DNA of 12,264 nucleotides from Thalassiosira profunda (lineage: Eukaryota > Bacillariophyta > Thalassiosirophyceae > Thalassiosirales > Thalassiosiraceae). The notes beneath the pieces were generated by a model, which was given only the letters and a program-made list of their open reading frames with translations, did no database searches and was not told the DNA's origin. Shown here piece after piece: positions 1-7,987 of this stretch. The first letter of the stretch is position 1, and every line of letters starts with the position of its first letter. The position numbers were made by a program, and so were the translations under genes. The DNA lies in NCBI GenBank assembly GCA_036939355.1, contig JALLAP010000565.1, positions 1 through 12,264 of the forward strand, written 5' to 3'.

Positions 1-287
1 CCAAATCCCGCGATCGCCGGTCCGCCAAATCCGGCCACGAGTCGGGATCCTCCGTCGGGTCCGACAAGAAGAAGAAGACGAAAAAGCGCATCCGGGTCAA
101 GAACCTCAAGACGGAGGACGAGAACGGGAGGCACGGGCGGTACTCGGGGTACGTGGACGACGACCACCGCCCCAACGGGCAGGGGACGATCGTCTATGAG
201 AACGGCGACGAGTGGGAGGGAGTGTGGGAGACGGGGAGCCAAGCTCACGGGAAGTTGACGAAGGCGAAGAAGCTGCTTACCAACTAG
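1..287 (+). CDS. MORN-repeat protein, C-terminal part (5' truncated by window edge)
   Basis: The reading frame is open from base 3 to the TAG at 285-287 and gives about 94 residues. A very basic, Ser/Lys-rich linker with a lysine run (KKKKTKK) leads into a MORN-type stretch with the pattern GRYSGYV, then [17 protein letters not shown], then VWETG and HGK. The YxG, GxGxxxYxxGdxyxGxW spacing is typical of MORN repeats, which often bind lipids or act as scaffolds at membranes and the cytoskeleton. One full repeat and the edge of a second are seen. The rest of the protein lies outside the window, so the number of repeats and any fused domain are unknown. It ends 264 bases from the convergent galactokinase gene. 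The family call is fairly safe; the function is not predictable. Confidence 0.75.
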   Translation, partial: KSRDRRSAKSGHESGSSVGSDKKKKTKKRIRVKNLKTEDENGRHGRYSGYVDDDHRPNGQGTIVYENGDEWEGVWETGSQAHGKLTKAKKLLTN

Positions 288-551
288 GGGACGTGTTTGA
301 GGAGCAAAGGCGACGAGTGAAAAGGAAAAAAGGGAAAGGGAAAGCAGGGGAAGCGTCACACGCAACAATTTCAGCCCGTCAAGTGAATATTGAGTGAAAA
401 GACAATGAAGAGGCAAAGGCAGAGCGCACATCACGCGTCAACACCGTGTGTCTGCAGCAGCGCTTGTTCAGAGGTAGGAAAGGACTGTAACTAAATGTGT
501 GCATAAAAAAATCAAGTGTGGGTAGCTTCAACCTCTGCGATCTCATCTACA

Positions 552-1877
552 CTACAATGCAATCAAACGCTGCGCACCATCTCCCGGCGACGTAACGAAG
601 CAATCGCACTTAGTCCCAGTCTTCTTCTCGTATTCGGCGTTCAGGTGTGCCATCAAACCCTCTGCACTGCCCTTCTTCACTAGAGTAACGGTGCACCCTC
701 CAAATCCACCTCCAGTCAGGCGTGAACCGTGCACACCATTGTAGCTCTGAGCCAGATCCACCAGCACATCAATTTCCTCGCAGGACACTTCATAGTCGTC
801 CTTCATGGAAGAGTGCGAAGCGTTCATTAGCTTCCCGACCAATTCCCAATCTCCCTTTTCCAGCGCATCGGCCGTTTCCACCGTCCTCTTGTTCTCTGAT
901 ACCACGTGCCGCGCTCGTTGCAACAAAACGCCCTCCAACCCGGCCGAGGCGACTGCTGCAGCGATGTCGTCCACCGTTGCGTCCCGCAAAGACTTGATCT
1001 CGGGATTCGCCTTGGCCAGTATCTCCGTCGCCTCCTTGCACTGCTTGACGCGAACGGGATACTCTCCGTCGCCCAGGTCGTGCTTCACGTTGGAATTGGC
1101 CACCACCAGCACGGGCATGTCTCCTTCTTTGGTATTCTCGTTGCCCACCGACACTTCCCGGAAATCCAAGCTGCGGCAATCGATGAGCAGCAACTTGCCA
1201 TGACACCCAGCTGATGAGACAAACTGGTCCATGATGCCGCAGGGAACGTTGCAGAAGTTGTTTTCCGCCCGTTGGCATCGCACCGCCCGCTCCATCTTGA
1301 CCTCCTCCGCAGACATGGATGCTCCTCCGCTCGCTTTGCACGAAGAGTGCGCCCCGCCGTGTTGTTGCATGACGCATTCGAGGAACACCGCCGTCGCCAC
1401 CTCCAACGAAGCGGAGGACGACAATCCCGACCCCAACGGGACGTCCCCCGCGATGGCAACGTCCACCGCGAACGTCTCGTCGGCCCGCACATCCGGCAGA
1501 TATTGCAGGACGACGCCCTGCACGTAGTTCGACCACTTGTCGGTGGTGGACGGCTCCGACGACGGTGCCGCTATGAATTCCACCATCGAATTGGTCGATG
1601 ACACGATGCGGGATTTTGCCGCCGGAGAATCCAGCTTGACGACGCCTCCCCGGCCGTAGCAGACGGTGTTGTAGCCAATGGCGAGGGGCAGGACGTATCC
1701 ACCGGTGTAATCGGTATGTTCCCCGATGAGATTGACCCTCCCCGGCGCCGCGGAGCAATAGGTGGGAAGATCGGTGCGCTCATCGCCACCAAAGGATTGG
1801 GCGTACAGATCCTTGGCTTGGACAACCAGCGATTGGACGTTGGGAGGGAGATCGGAGGTCGGTGCAGGTGGCGCCAT
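552..1877 (-). CDS. GALK: Galactokinase (GHMP kinase family)
   Basis: This 441-residue protein should phosphorylate alpha-D-galactose at C1 with ATP, the first committed step of the Leloir pathway, probably in the cytosol. All three family signatures are visible: GRVNLIGEHTDYTGGYVLP near residues 46-64 (Arg47, Glu53, His54 and Asp56 in the sugar and catalytic site), the ATP-loop PLGSGLSSSA at 147-156, and GGGFGG at 389-394. CGIMDQF holds the expected catalytic Asp217. The first ATG in frame is the CAT at 1875-1877; its context has A at -3 and G at +4. The frame stays open for 30 codons further upstream but reaches only a GTG there, so I did not use it. A 20-odd residue Ser/Gly/His-rich insert sits near residues 172-192. 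Length is normal to slightly long for the family, and no key residue is missing. It is divergent from the GTPase gene and convergent with the MORN gene. Confidence 0.95.
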   Translation of the reverse strand: MAPPAPTSDLPPNVQSLVVQAKDLYAQSFGGDERTDLPTYCSAAPGRVNLIGEHTDYTGGYVLPLAIGYNTVCYGRGGVVKLDSPAAKSRIVSSTNSMVEFIAAPSSEPSTTDKWSNYVQGVVLQYLPDVRADETFAVDVAIAGDVPLGSGLSSSASLEVATAVFLECVMQQHGGAHSSCKASGGASMSAEEVKMERAVRCQRAENNFCNVPCGIMDQFVSSAGCHGKLLLIDCRSLDFREVSVGNENTKEGDMPVLVVANSNVKHDLGDGEYPVRVKQCKEATEILAKANPEIKSLRDATVDDIAAAVASAGLEGVLLQRARHVVSENKRTVETADALEKGDWELVGKLMNASHSSMKDDYEVSCEEIDVLVDLAQSYNGVHGSRLTGGGFGGCTVTLVKKGSAEGLMAHLNAEYEKKTGTKCDCFVTSPGDGAQRLIAL

Positions 1878-2646
1878 GATGTTGGCAAATCTGTGCTGCA
1901 CCTTCCTTCGATTGCAAAATTGCGGTCCGATGAACAGCCGATTCAAGGATACTGCCGACTGCAACACGGGTCAAGGGCTGGATGGTGAGCTCTAGCGGTC
2001 TGGAAATTGTGAGTCAAAGCCGCCGCCGCCGAGAGGCACCATTGTCAGCCACCCCGCCGGCACCCGCGCACTCTCGCTGAAAGATCGGCTGTGTGCACTG
2101 TCCGCAAGTGTCCTTCACTTCTCAAAGTGTCCGTCTCGGATCTTTTCCTCTTCCTCTTTTCATTCCTCGTGCTCACTACCATCCCGCCTACGTAGGTACT
2201 TGGAATATTGGTACATTTCTACGGGTAGGAACTCGCCAATCGAGTTTTGTAGGAGAAATACTAATCGCCGAATTACCCTCAGCCAAGAGAACCAACCATG
2301 AACGCCGCCGCCGGCCCATCTTCACCCCGCCGCCGTGGCCGCAACACCGCCACGATAGCCGAACCGCCGCCCCCTATCCCTTCATTGCCTTCCCCACCGC
2401 CGCGCTGAAGCCCGACATGGCCGTCGGCACGCCCGGTGCACCTTAAATCTCCGCTGCCTTTGGCCGTTGCAAATCGACGGTGACGGCCACTCCGGCCCAT
2501 CTCCGGCTGGCCCATGGGGCGGTCCCAGGGCCGCCGCACCCCGGCCGACCGCTCCCCCACCCCGCGATAGTATCATAGAGCCCTCGGGTACCGTCAATTG
2601 CGTCGCTCGGGCCGTTAGATGTGCGGAAAATCGGGAATGGCACCTG

Positions 2647-2660
2647 GAGCAGGCCTGCTC
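2647..2660. repeat. Perfect 14-bp palindrome
   Basis: GAGCAGGCCTGCTC is its own reverse complement, with no spacer. Such a site could bind a dimeric protein or form a small cruciform. It lies in the long intergenic region, about 770 bases from the galactokinase start. No role can be assigned. Confidence 0.6.
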
Positions 2661-3194
2661 AGGAGCGGTGCATGAACCAGCCCGATACCTCGCCGTTACA
2701 CAACAATCAACCGGCCCAGACCGGCGAAGATCGGTCGGATCCAATGGTATGGGTATATGCTACGAGCTCGAGGGCAGGGGGGACCCAAATATCATCACAA
2801 GTGTCCATGCTGCAATGGGATGGGGTGGGACCGACAGCGGCTGATGGCTGAGGCCGGAGGGGTCCGACAATCAACATTGTGGCCGTGATCAACCAAGTAT
2901 CGAGCGTGCGATCGACAACATGTGCATGGATGGTGGTAGGGATGGTGTTTATGATGATGTTGGGGCAATTGGGGCTCTCCATCGGCGGCTGGAGGGCATC
3001 GGGAGCGGGAATTGCACGGCACCGACGGAAACGGCCGCCCATGACCGATTTTTTTACCCCCAGCGGCCAAACCAAGGATAGAATATCATACATACCCCTT
3101 CTAGTTGCCGGCCGCACCGATATCTTCCACCTCCGGGGCGCCCTTACATCCTATTTGCAATTCTTCGGCACCATCCCCTACATCCTAGGAGCGA

Positions 3195-3209
3195 GGGGCA
3201 CAGTGCCCC
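3195..3209. repeat. Short perfect hairpin (7-bp arms, 1-nt spacer)
   Basis: GGGGCAC, then A, then GTGCCCC. It is the first of three palindromic elements packed into 120 bases upstream of the GTPase gene. A 1-nt loop cannot close as RNA, so it more likely reads as a DNA palindrome or as part of a larger fold. Confidence 0.6.
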
Positions 3210-3218
3210 CGCGGTCTG

Positions 3219-3234
3219 GTACTCTGAGAGGTAC
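3219..3234. repeat. Bulged palindrome (7-bp arms, one unpaired G)
   Basis: GTACTCT and AGAGGTAC pair around a central G at 3226. CTCT pairs with AGAG, then GTA pairs with TAC after the single bulged G3231. It directly abuts the larger hairpin that starts at 3235. Confidence 0.5.
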
Positions 3235-3314
3235 TTCGATCGCGGGTCGTCCCAGGAGCGGGATGCTTCTAATAGGTGTAACGAAGGTAATACCAGCTGG
3301 GACCCGCGATCGAA
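3235..3314. repeat. Long imperfect inverted repeat / stem-loop (18 bp, one 3-nt bulge)
   Basis: TTCGATCGCGGG at 3235-3246 pairs exactly with CCCGCGATCGAA at 3303-3314. After a 3-nt bulge (TCG, 3247-3249), TCCCAG at 3250-3255 pairs with CTGGGA at 3297-3302. That leaves a 41-nt loop. Eighteen GC-rich base pairs in an 80-base element are unlikely by chance. Possible readings are a structured RNA, a miniature inverted-repeat element without visible target duplication, or a regulatory hairpin. Position does not decide: it lies about 460 bases upstream of the GTPase start. Confidence 0.6.
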
Positions 3315-3773
3315 CATGATTGGGCTGAGTAGGATGGGTACGCCCGGCTCCATCGCCTTCAATTCATGATAAAAGAGGAGGAGGGCAAAAAGAGGGGCAA
3401 TTTATTACTATTCCTACGTATGTAGAGGCGGCGGACGGACGTTTCTCAGACGCGACGGGCGTTTTTGACCTTATAAGAGTAGCCGTATTACGTAAAATAG
3501 CTAAGAAACGTTCCCGCCAATTCCACCTTGGGCTGGTAGTGTGCTCTCCTCCATCCTCCACCCGCGCCCCCGACCCCACGTCGGCACCACGCCGACGCCC
3601 GTACCTAGCAGCGACCTGCCCTCTACGTCGCCGCCCGGGCCCTAACCGTGATCCGAGCATCGCGGGGAATAGCTCGCCCCTCATCAGAGCATCATCGGCA
3701 CCTGCACTGCCACTGCACCGACTTGCACGTGCACCGTCAGGCTGCTGTCTATTTACTTCACTTTGGCGCCACG

Positions 3774-5474
3774 ATGAGATATCGAGGCGTCGTCGCCGCC
3801 TCGACGAGGAAGTTATGCGCCAGAGCTGCAATTCCTCAGACTCGCGGCGTACCGCGGGCGGGCGCGCTCTCATCCACATCTTATTATGCCCCTCCTTCGT
3901 CCTTGTTGCTGGGGTCCGACCACAACAACAGACAATCATCGACGTGGAATTGGTCCAAGCAGCCGGCTGGTGCGTCGTCGGCGCTGACCGATGACAACAA
4001 GCAAGAGGATGGTATGAAGGATGGCGGCGACGGGGGCAATGGTGGCAGGATGCCCTCTCAATCGGAGCAGCAGTCGATTCTCTCGCAGTGCGCCGGCCTC
4101 CACTCGTCGATCATGCCGCTCAACTCCTCCCTCGGCGGCCCTCTCGCCAAGAATTCGGACAGGGGAACGTCGTTGCCGTTTGTGTTTCTGGTGGGCAACC
4201 ACTCGTCGGGCAAATCCTCCTTCGTCAACTATGTGGTGGGACGCAAAATCCAGACGGCGGGCGTGGCGCCGACGGACGATTGCTTCACGGTCATCGCCCC
4301 GGGACCGCGGGACGTGGACCAGGATGGACCGGCGTTGGTGGGGGATCCCGACGTTGGCTTCGAGGGATTGCGCCAGTTTGGACCGACGCTGGTGCACCAC
4401 GCGCAGCTCAAGGTGCGGGAGGGCCTGCGCAACGAGAACTTCATGATCATCGACAGTCCCGGCATGATTGACAGTCCCGTGAGTTCCGGGGGCATGTCCG
4501 CGGGACATTACGAAGGAGGCAACCTGATGGATCGAGGGTACGACTTCCAGGGAGTGGTGCGCTGGTTTGCCGAGCGTGCCGACGTGGTGCTTCTCTTCTT
4601 TGACCCCGACAAGCCGGGCACCACGGGAGAGACGCTGAGCATCCTCTTGCATTCGCTCGGGGGCATGGACCACAAACTGCTCATTGTGCTGAACAAAGCG
4701 GATCAGTTCAAGAAGATCCACGACTTTGCCAGAGCTTACGGCTCGTTGTGCTGGAACTTGTCGAAGGTGATTCCGCGGAAGGATCTGCCCCGTATATTTA
4801 CAATGTGCCTTCCAGTGAAGAATGAGGACAATGCAGCGAGCGATATTTCGACCACCGAGGCGTTGGATCAGCGGGCGCTTGCCGACTTGCAACAAACGAG
4901 GGACGATGTATTGGCCGAGGTGATGAAGGCTCCTAAGCGCCGGGTGGACAACGTCATCACCAACCTCCACGATTCGGTCCATCTGCTGCTGATGCATGCC
5001 GTGGTTGCCGAGGATGTAAGATCTCGGTATTCCAAACGGCTCTGGGAGAACCGTATCCAAGAAGTGTCGTCGGGACTACTTGGGATGGGGCTCGCGGGGC
5101 TGGGTATTCACTTTGGCGTTCCACCCCAATTTACTGGTGGTGTCGTGGCAGCAACGGTACTGGGAGTGGGTGGAATGCATTGGTTCAATTCGTCGAGGCT
5201 CAAAGATGCCGAGGAGCAATTGCTTACGTCAGAGGAACTCAGTGCCTCGTTCCAACGGACGCATCCCCAAGAGGTGAGCGAAGCAGATGAGTTCTACGCC
5301 AGTGTTTGGGCACGGGTGAGAGATCCTCTTAGGCTCAGCATGTGGAGGGCCGGCTTGGGGGATTACCCGGCGGTCAAGAAGGGCGAGACGGAGGAATTGC
5401 AACGAATTTTGGACGAGGAGATTCCCAGGTTACGGAGGCTGGCGTCTCCGTCTCATCACGGGTCAACATATTAA
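3774..5474 (+). CDS. EHD/dynamin-like GTPase, probably mitochondrial, with C-terminal hydrophobic hairpin
   Basis: The 566-residue protein has a G domain with P-loop GNHSSGKS at 141-148, a switch-I-like PTDDCF at 166-171, DSPG at 227-230 and NKAD at 307-310. The block RGYDF, then WFAERAD (254-270), then LLFFDPDK is characteristic of EHD ATPases, which oligomerise on and remodel membranes. No C-terminal EH domain is present. Instead, residues about 434-469 form two short Gly-rich hydrophobic segments joined by VPPQF, a possible membrane-inserting hairpin. The first 48 residues contain no Asp or Glu, have scattered Arg, and lack a hydrophobic signal peptide. This suggests a mitochondrial presequence rather than plastid import, which in diatoms needs an ER signal. 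The ATG at 3774 (gccacgATGa) is the first in frame; the frame extends upstream only to a GTG. Family is confident; location and activity are inferred. EHD relatives usually prefer ATP to GTP, and the nucleotide used here is unknown. Confidence 0.85.
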   Translation: MRYRGVVAASTRKLCARAAIPQTRGVPRAGALSSTSYYAPPSSLLLGSDHNNRQSSTWNWSKQPAGASSALTDDNKQEDGMKDGGDGGNGGRMPSQSEQQSILSQCAGLHSSIMPLNSSLGGPLAKNSDRGTSLPFVFLVGNHSSGKSSFVNYVVGRKIQTAGVAPTDDCFTVIAPGPRDVDQDGPALVGDPDVGFEGLRQFGPTLVHHAQLKVREGLRNENFMIIDSPGMIDSPVSSGGMSAGHYEGGNLMDRGYDFQGVVRWFAERADVVLLFFDPDKPGTTGETLSILLHSLGGMDHKLLIVLNKADQFKKIHDFARAYGSLCWNLSKVIPRKDLPRIFTMCLPVKNEDNAASDISTTEALDQRALADLQQTRDDVLAEVMKAPKRRVDNVITNLHDSVHLLLMHAVVAEDVRSRYSKRLWENRIQEVSSGLLGMGLAGLGIHFGVPPQFTGGVVAATVLGVGGMHWFNSSRLKDAEEQLLTSEELSASFQRTHPQEVSEADEFYASVWARVRDPLRLSMWRAGLGDYPAVKKGETEELQRILDEEIPRLRRLASPSHHGSTY

Positions 5475-6017
5475 GAAGTCCAACCATAGAGATATCGTTA
5501 CTGTTTCATCAATAGAGGGTGCACAACGAGGCGAGGGTTCGACCAAAGAGGGAGGAGCAGCACGCACGAGCACCGGCGACCGGCGACCGGATCCAACTTC
5601 TGTCCTAGATAAGTACTAAGTATCGTTACCTTCGCAAGTCGCTGCTGTTTCAGATGGCGTCTTTTTCATGTCTCTTGTGCCCGCACTGGCAACCCCAGAA
5701 ACAACCGGTGCACCGCGCAATGCTCAGCATGCACCACACAACCCGAACGCCGCCTCCAACCTGGCGCGCCCCGACGCGAACGTGCCAATGCGAGCGTGAA
5801 GAGAGAGCGCCACCCAGGCATATCAACAGGGCCTTTGCCATTGCCGCATTTCTTTCACAAGGCCACCACAAGGCAACAGCGTCTTGAGCAAAGGCCTACT
5901 TCGCCACGTCAACAACCCGAGCCCACCACGACGCTAACCCGAACTGCGAGGCAAAAGAAGGCTCCTCCTTCGCCGCCACTCAGCCGCCGCCATACCCGCT
6001 CTCCTCGTCTTCAGCCC
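5475..6017. other. Intergenic region and leader of the thiol dioxygenase gene
   Basis: This stretch runs from the GTPase stop to the first in-frame ATG of the dioxygenase. The dioxygenase frame stays open back to a TAA at 5610-5612 but contains no ATG before 6018, so the upstream part is probably untranslated. A separate ATG at 5654 opens a 77-codon frame (5654-5887) that would be an upstream ORF if transcription starts before it. No clear TATA box or RNA gene is seen. Confidence 0.5.
5572..5590. repeat. Short tandem repeat (7-bp unit ACCGGCG, 2.7 copies)
   Basis: Two exact ACCGGCG units are followed by a partial ACCGG. It is a small microsatellite-like run in the region upstream of the dioxygenase. 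No function is evident. Confidence 0.6.
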
Positions 6018-7124
6018 ATGTGTATTAAAACGATGGTGAATGATGGGGGGTTGCTAGACGTCCTCCAGACCGCCGAGCTCGTGTCGAAGGGCCTCGTCTC
6101 GCTCGATCGACGGGGAAGCAGCAGCACTACGGCGGCCTCCGCCGGGGCGAAGAGAAAGCCCTCGAGATCTCTCTCGGAAGGATCGGGCAACACCGACCGA
6201 TCGGTTCGATTGGACCTCGGCCGGCATGCACCCTCCGAATTGAAAGAAGTGGCCACGCCGCTCATCCACAAGCTCGAGGCCCTCGATGCCGCGGCCCTCC
6301 TTTCGCTGAACCCCTCAGAGAATGGCCGGGGCGCGACGCTGGACAAGAGCAGGGGTCTGACTGTCCCTCCGATCCACGATCGTGTGTCGCCGCACTACGA
6401 GGATAGGGGCAATAATATAGTGCGATACCTGCACGTGAAGGAGGTGCCCCGCAAGTTCTCCGCGGGCGTCTTCGTCTTCCCGCCCGGCGCAGAAATACCG
6501 CTGCACGATCACCCCGAAATGGTGGTGCTCAGCCGCGTGTTGTACGGGGAATTGCAAGTACAAAGCTACGACGTGATGCGGGAGAATGCAGATGAAGTTG
6601 ATCAACGTGAAAGTGTCAGCGCGGATTGCAAGAAGCAAGCGCCAAGTCATCCTTCGGCGCTCACTTCCCCGTTTCGCAGGATTCGGGATTTGGTATTCCG
6701 TTCGCTCTCGGTGGGCGACGACGAGGACGACGACGACATACGAGGCAAAGCGACACTGCATGCAACGCCCAACCCGAAGCCCATGGGCGTGCAGGATGAC
6801 GCCGGCCCGGCGACCATATCCGCTCCCAGCGTCACGTGTCTCTTTCCCTACGAGGGCAACTGTCATTCCTTCGTGGCTGGTCCGCAAGGAGCTGCCGTCT
6901 TGGACATTTTGCTCCCTCCGTACGACGCGGAAGAGGATAGGGATTGCACTTTCTACGAGGCCCACGAAGACGAGCGACCGAATAAGGCGCGAAAACTGAG
7001 TGAGGAGGATGGAGCGTATACGCTGACGCCGATACACCAGCCGGAGGACTTCCATTGTTTGTCCGGGTCATATGGCCGGTTTGGAAACTGCAATACGTAC
7101 GAGGACGTTGCAGAGGAGGGATAG
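6018..7124 (+). CDS. Thiol dioxygenase, cysteamine dioxygenase / plant cysteine oxidase (PCO/ADO) family
   Basis: This 368-residue enzyme of the cupin-fold PCO/ADO family should add O2 to a thiol, either free cysteamine or an N-terminal cysteine of a protein. Family members use the latter to mark proteins for N-degron breakdown as an oxygen sensor. The iron ligands are visible: PLHDHPEM gives His163 and His165, and GNCHSF gives His283. The block between FVFPPGAEIPLHDHP and LYGELQVQSYDV, and the late AAVLDILLPPY then RDCTFYE, match the family. Between the two halves is an insert of about 80 residues with a DDEDDDDIRG acidic run. The N-terminal 115 residues are low complexity. In human ADO, a Cys is reported to cross-link with a Tyr two residues on; here the equivalent Cys310 is followed by Thr-Phe-Tyr, so that pairing is altered. 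A second ATG at 6033 (acgATGg) has better start context than 6018, giving 363 residues. Cytosolic location is likely, as no signal is seen. Confidence 0.9.
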   Translation: MCIKTMVNDGGLLDVLQTAELVSKGLVSLDRRGSSSTTAASAGAKRKPSRSLSEGSGNTDRSVRLDLGRHAPSELKEVATPLIHKLEALDAAALLSLNPSENGRGATLDKSRGLTVPPIHDRVSPHYEDRGNNIVRYLHVKEVPRKFSAGVFVFPPGAEIPLHDHPEMVVLSRVLYGELQVQSYDVMRENADEVDQRESVSADCKKQAPSHPSALTSPFRRIRDLVFRSLSVGDDEDDDDIRGKATLHATPNPKPMGVQDDAGPATISAPSVTCLFPYEGNCHSFVAGPQGAAVLDILLPPYDAEEDRDCTFYEAHEDERPNKARKLSEEDGAYTLTPIHQPEDFHCLSGSYGRFGNCNTYEDVAEEG

Positions 7125-7163
7125 ACGGAAAGAATGGTTTGTGCAACCCCTCGTGACGCAATC

Positions 7164-7169
7164 AATAAA
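7164..7169 (+). promoter_or_regulatory. Polyadenylation signal AATAAA
   Basis: A canonical AATAAA lies 40 bases after the dioxygenase stop codon, in the 111-base gap between it and the convergent FKBP gene. It is well placed for 3'-end formation of the dioxygenase mRNA. Confidence 0.5.
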
Positions 7170-7235
7170 GTGTAGCAGTAGCTGTTTTGTTTAGACATAC
7201 ATAGCTCCCCACAACTTCCGGTGGTGTGAGCTCTG

Positions 7236-7913
7236 TTACCGGACTCGCTCCACTTTCACGTCGAACAACACCGTTTGGTCCCTCCTCGGATTCTTCACCA
7301 CTGAATCCAACGCTCTCTTTTCCATTTCCGTGAACGGTTGCGGCTCCAACCCCGGGTACTTGCCATACCCTACCTCCGCGGGAACGATGATCCGGCGGAT
7401 TCCACCCTTTGACATGCCCTCCAGACCGCTTTCGAGGCCGGGAAGCGCGGTGCCATCTCCTACCGTAAAGAGGAGAGGTGTGCCCTCGCCAAATCCGTTC
7501 GGATCGTTGCTCTTGGTATCATAGAAGATGACTCCGTTCAAATTCAGGAGGCGTCCCTTTATGGTCAGTTCCACTTTCGATCCGGGCTTGACGGTGGCAC
7601 CGCTTCCGACGCGGAAGTCCTTGATTTGCACTCCATTCGAGAGAGTCGAGAAGGGAGATTCGCCGTTGGGAGGGCGTTCCTGCTGCCCCACCTCCGCGAA
7701 CTGGGCGTCGGCCGGAGCCGCATTTGCAATTGCGGGGAGGAGGAAGGGCGCCGCTGCCATCAACGATGCCCGCTGGAGGATCGATCGACGGTCGGTGGGT
7801 GACACATCAACGTCGCTCGTCCGACGATGACGAGAGGACGCGCCGAGGCTGAGGCCCTCGGCGGCACGGGACGCCAGGAGCGCGGCGGCGGTGCACACGG
7901 AGACGAGGTTCAT
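7236..7913 (-). CDS. FKBP-type peptidyl-prolyl isomerase, predicted thylakoid lumen (Tat route)
   Basis: The 225-residue protein has three targeting parts and one catalytic domain. Residues 1-20 (MNLVSVCTAAALLASRAAEG) are a hydrophobic signal peptide. A basic Ser/Arg-rich transit-like segment follows to about residue 40. Then comes a twin-arginine lumen signal, DRRSILQRA (Arg42, Arg43), with a hydrophobic core and an AIANA-type cleavage site near residue 65. The FKBP domain spans about 94-225: GVQIKDFRVGSGATVKPG, then FYDTK, then GLESGLEGMSKGGIRRIIVP with VGYGKYPG, ending in LFDVKVERV. The Trp of human FKBP12 that floors the active site is a Leu here (PGLESGL), as in many lumenal FKBPs, so isomerase activity may be weak. 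Such proteins assist folding or assembly of photosynthetic complexes. The ATG at 7911-7913 has A at -3. The gene is divergent from the channel gene, 488 bases away. Confidence 0.92.
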   Translation of the reverse strand: MNLVSVCTAAALLASRAAEGLSLGASSRHRRTSDVDVSPTDRRSILQRASLMAAAPFLLPAIANAAPADAQFAEVGQQERPPNGESPFSTLSNGVQIKDFRVGSGATVKPGSKVELTIKGRLLNLNGVIFYDTKSNDPNGFGEGTPLLFTVGDGTALPGLESGLEGMSKGGIRRIIVPAEVGYGKYPGLEPQPFTEMEKRALDSVVKNPRRDQTVLFDVKVERVR

Positions 7914-7987
7914 GTTGGCGTCTTTTGTGAGGCGCGAGGGGCGGGGGGGGCGCGAGGAACAGCTCGCCTTGGCTTTGGGCGCCGCCG

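Larger units (their letters stand above)
1878..3773. other. Long divergent intergenic region with palindromes; no convincing gene
   Basis: About 1.9 kb separates the starts of galactokinase and the EHD-like GTPase. Open frames occur on both strands, but most start at non-ATG codons, and their translations are low-complexity or Pro/Arg-rich with no recognisable domain. A 36-codon ATG frame at 2298-2408 has good start context (accaaccATGa) but ends in TGA without a domain. The word AAGTGTCC occurs three times (2106-2113, 2125-2132, 2799-2806). The perfect palindrome CCTACGTAGG lies at 2187-2196, TTCCTACGTA at 3411-3420, and TTACGTAA at 3488-3495. A TATA-like TATAAGAG is at 3472-3479, and TTCCCGCCAA at 3511-3520 resembles an E2F site; both are weak by themselves. 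The region probably holds both promoters. It could also contain a decayed mobile element or an RNA gene. Confidence 0.5.

Noticed and set aside
790..1758. 322-residue open frame inside galactokinase, same strand
   Set aside because: It is an out-of-frame Arg/Gly-rich reading of the galactokinase gene, whose own frame carries all the family motifs.
1878..1967. 30-residue N-terminal extension of galactokinase (possible targeting peptide)
   Set aside because: The extended frame starts at GTG, not ATG. The first ATG at 1875-1877 has good context and leaves the full family domain.
3648..3773. 42-residue extension of the GTPase
   Set aside because: It begins at GTG, and the translation is His/Cys-rich with no resemblance to the family. 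The ATG at 3774 has A at -3 and is followed by a plausible presequence.
3936..5060. 374-residue open frame on the minus strand
   Set aside because: It lies fully antisense to the EHD-like GTPase and is low-complexity (His/Arg/Val-rich) with no domain; it is a shadow of GC-rich coding DNA.
5528..5545. tRNA-like T-loop (gggttcgacc)
   Set aside because: No matching T-stem, anticodon arm or acceptor stem could be found around it.
6315..7055. 246-residue minus-strand frame
   Set aside because: Antisense to the thiol dioxygenase, which has clear iron-ligand motifs; no domain in the antisense translation.
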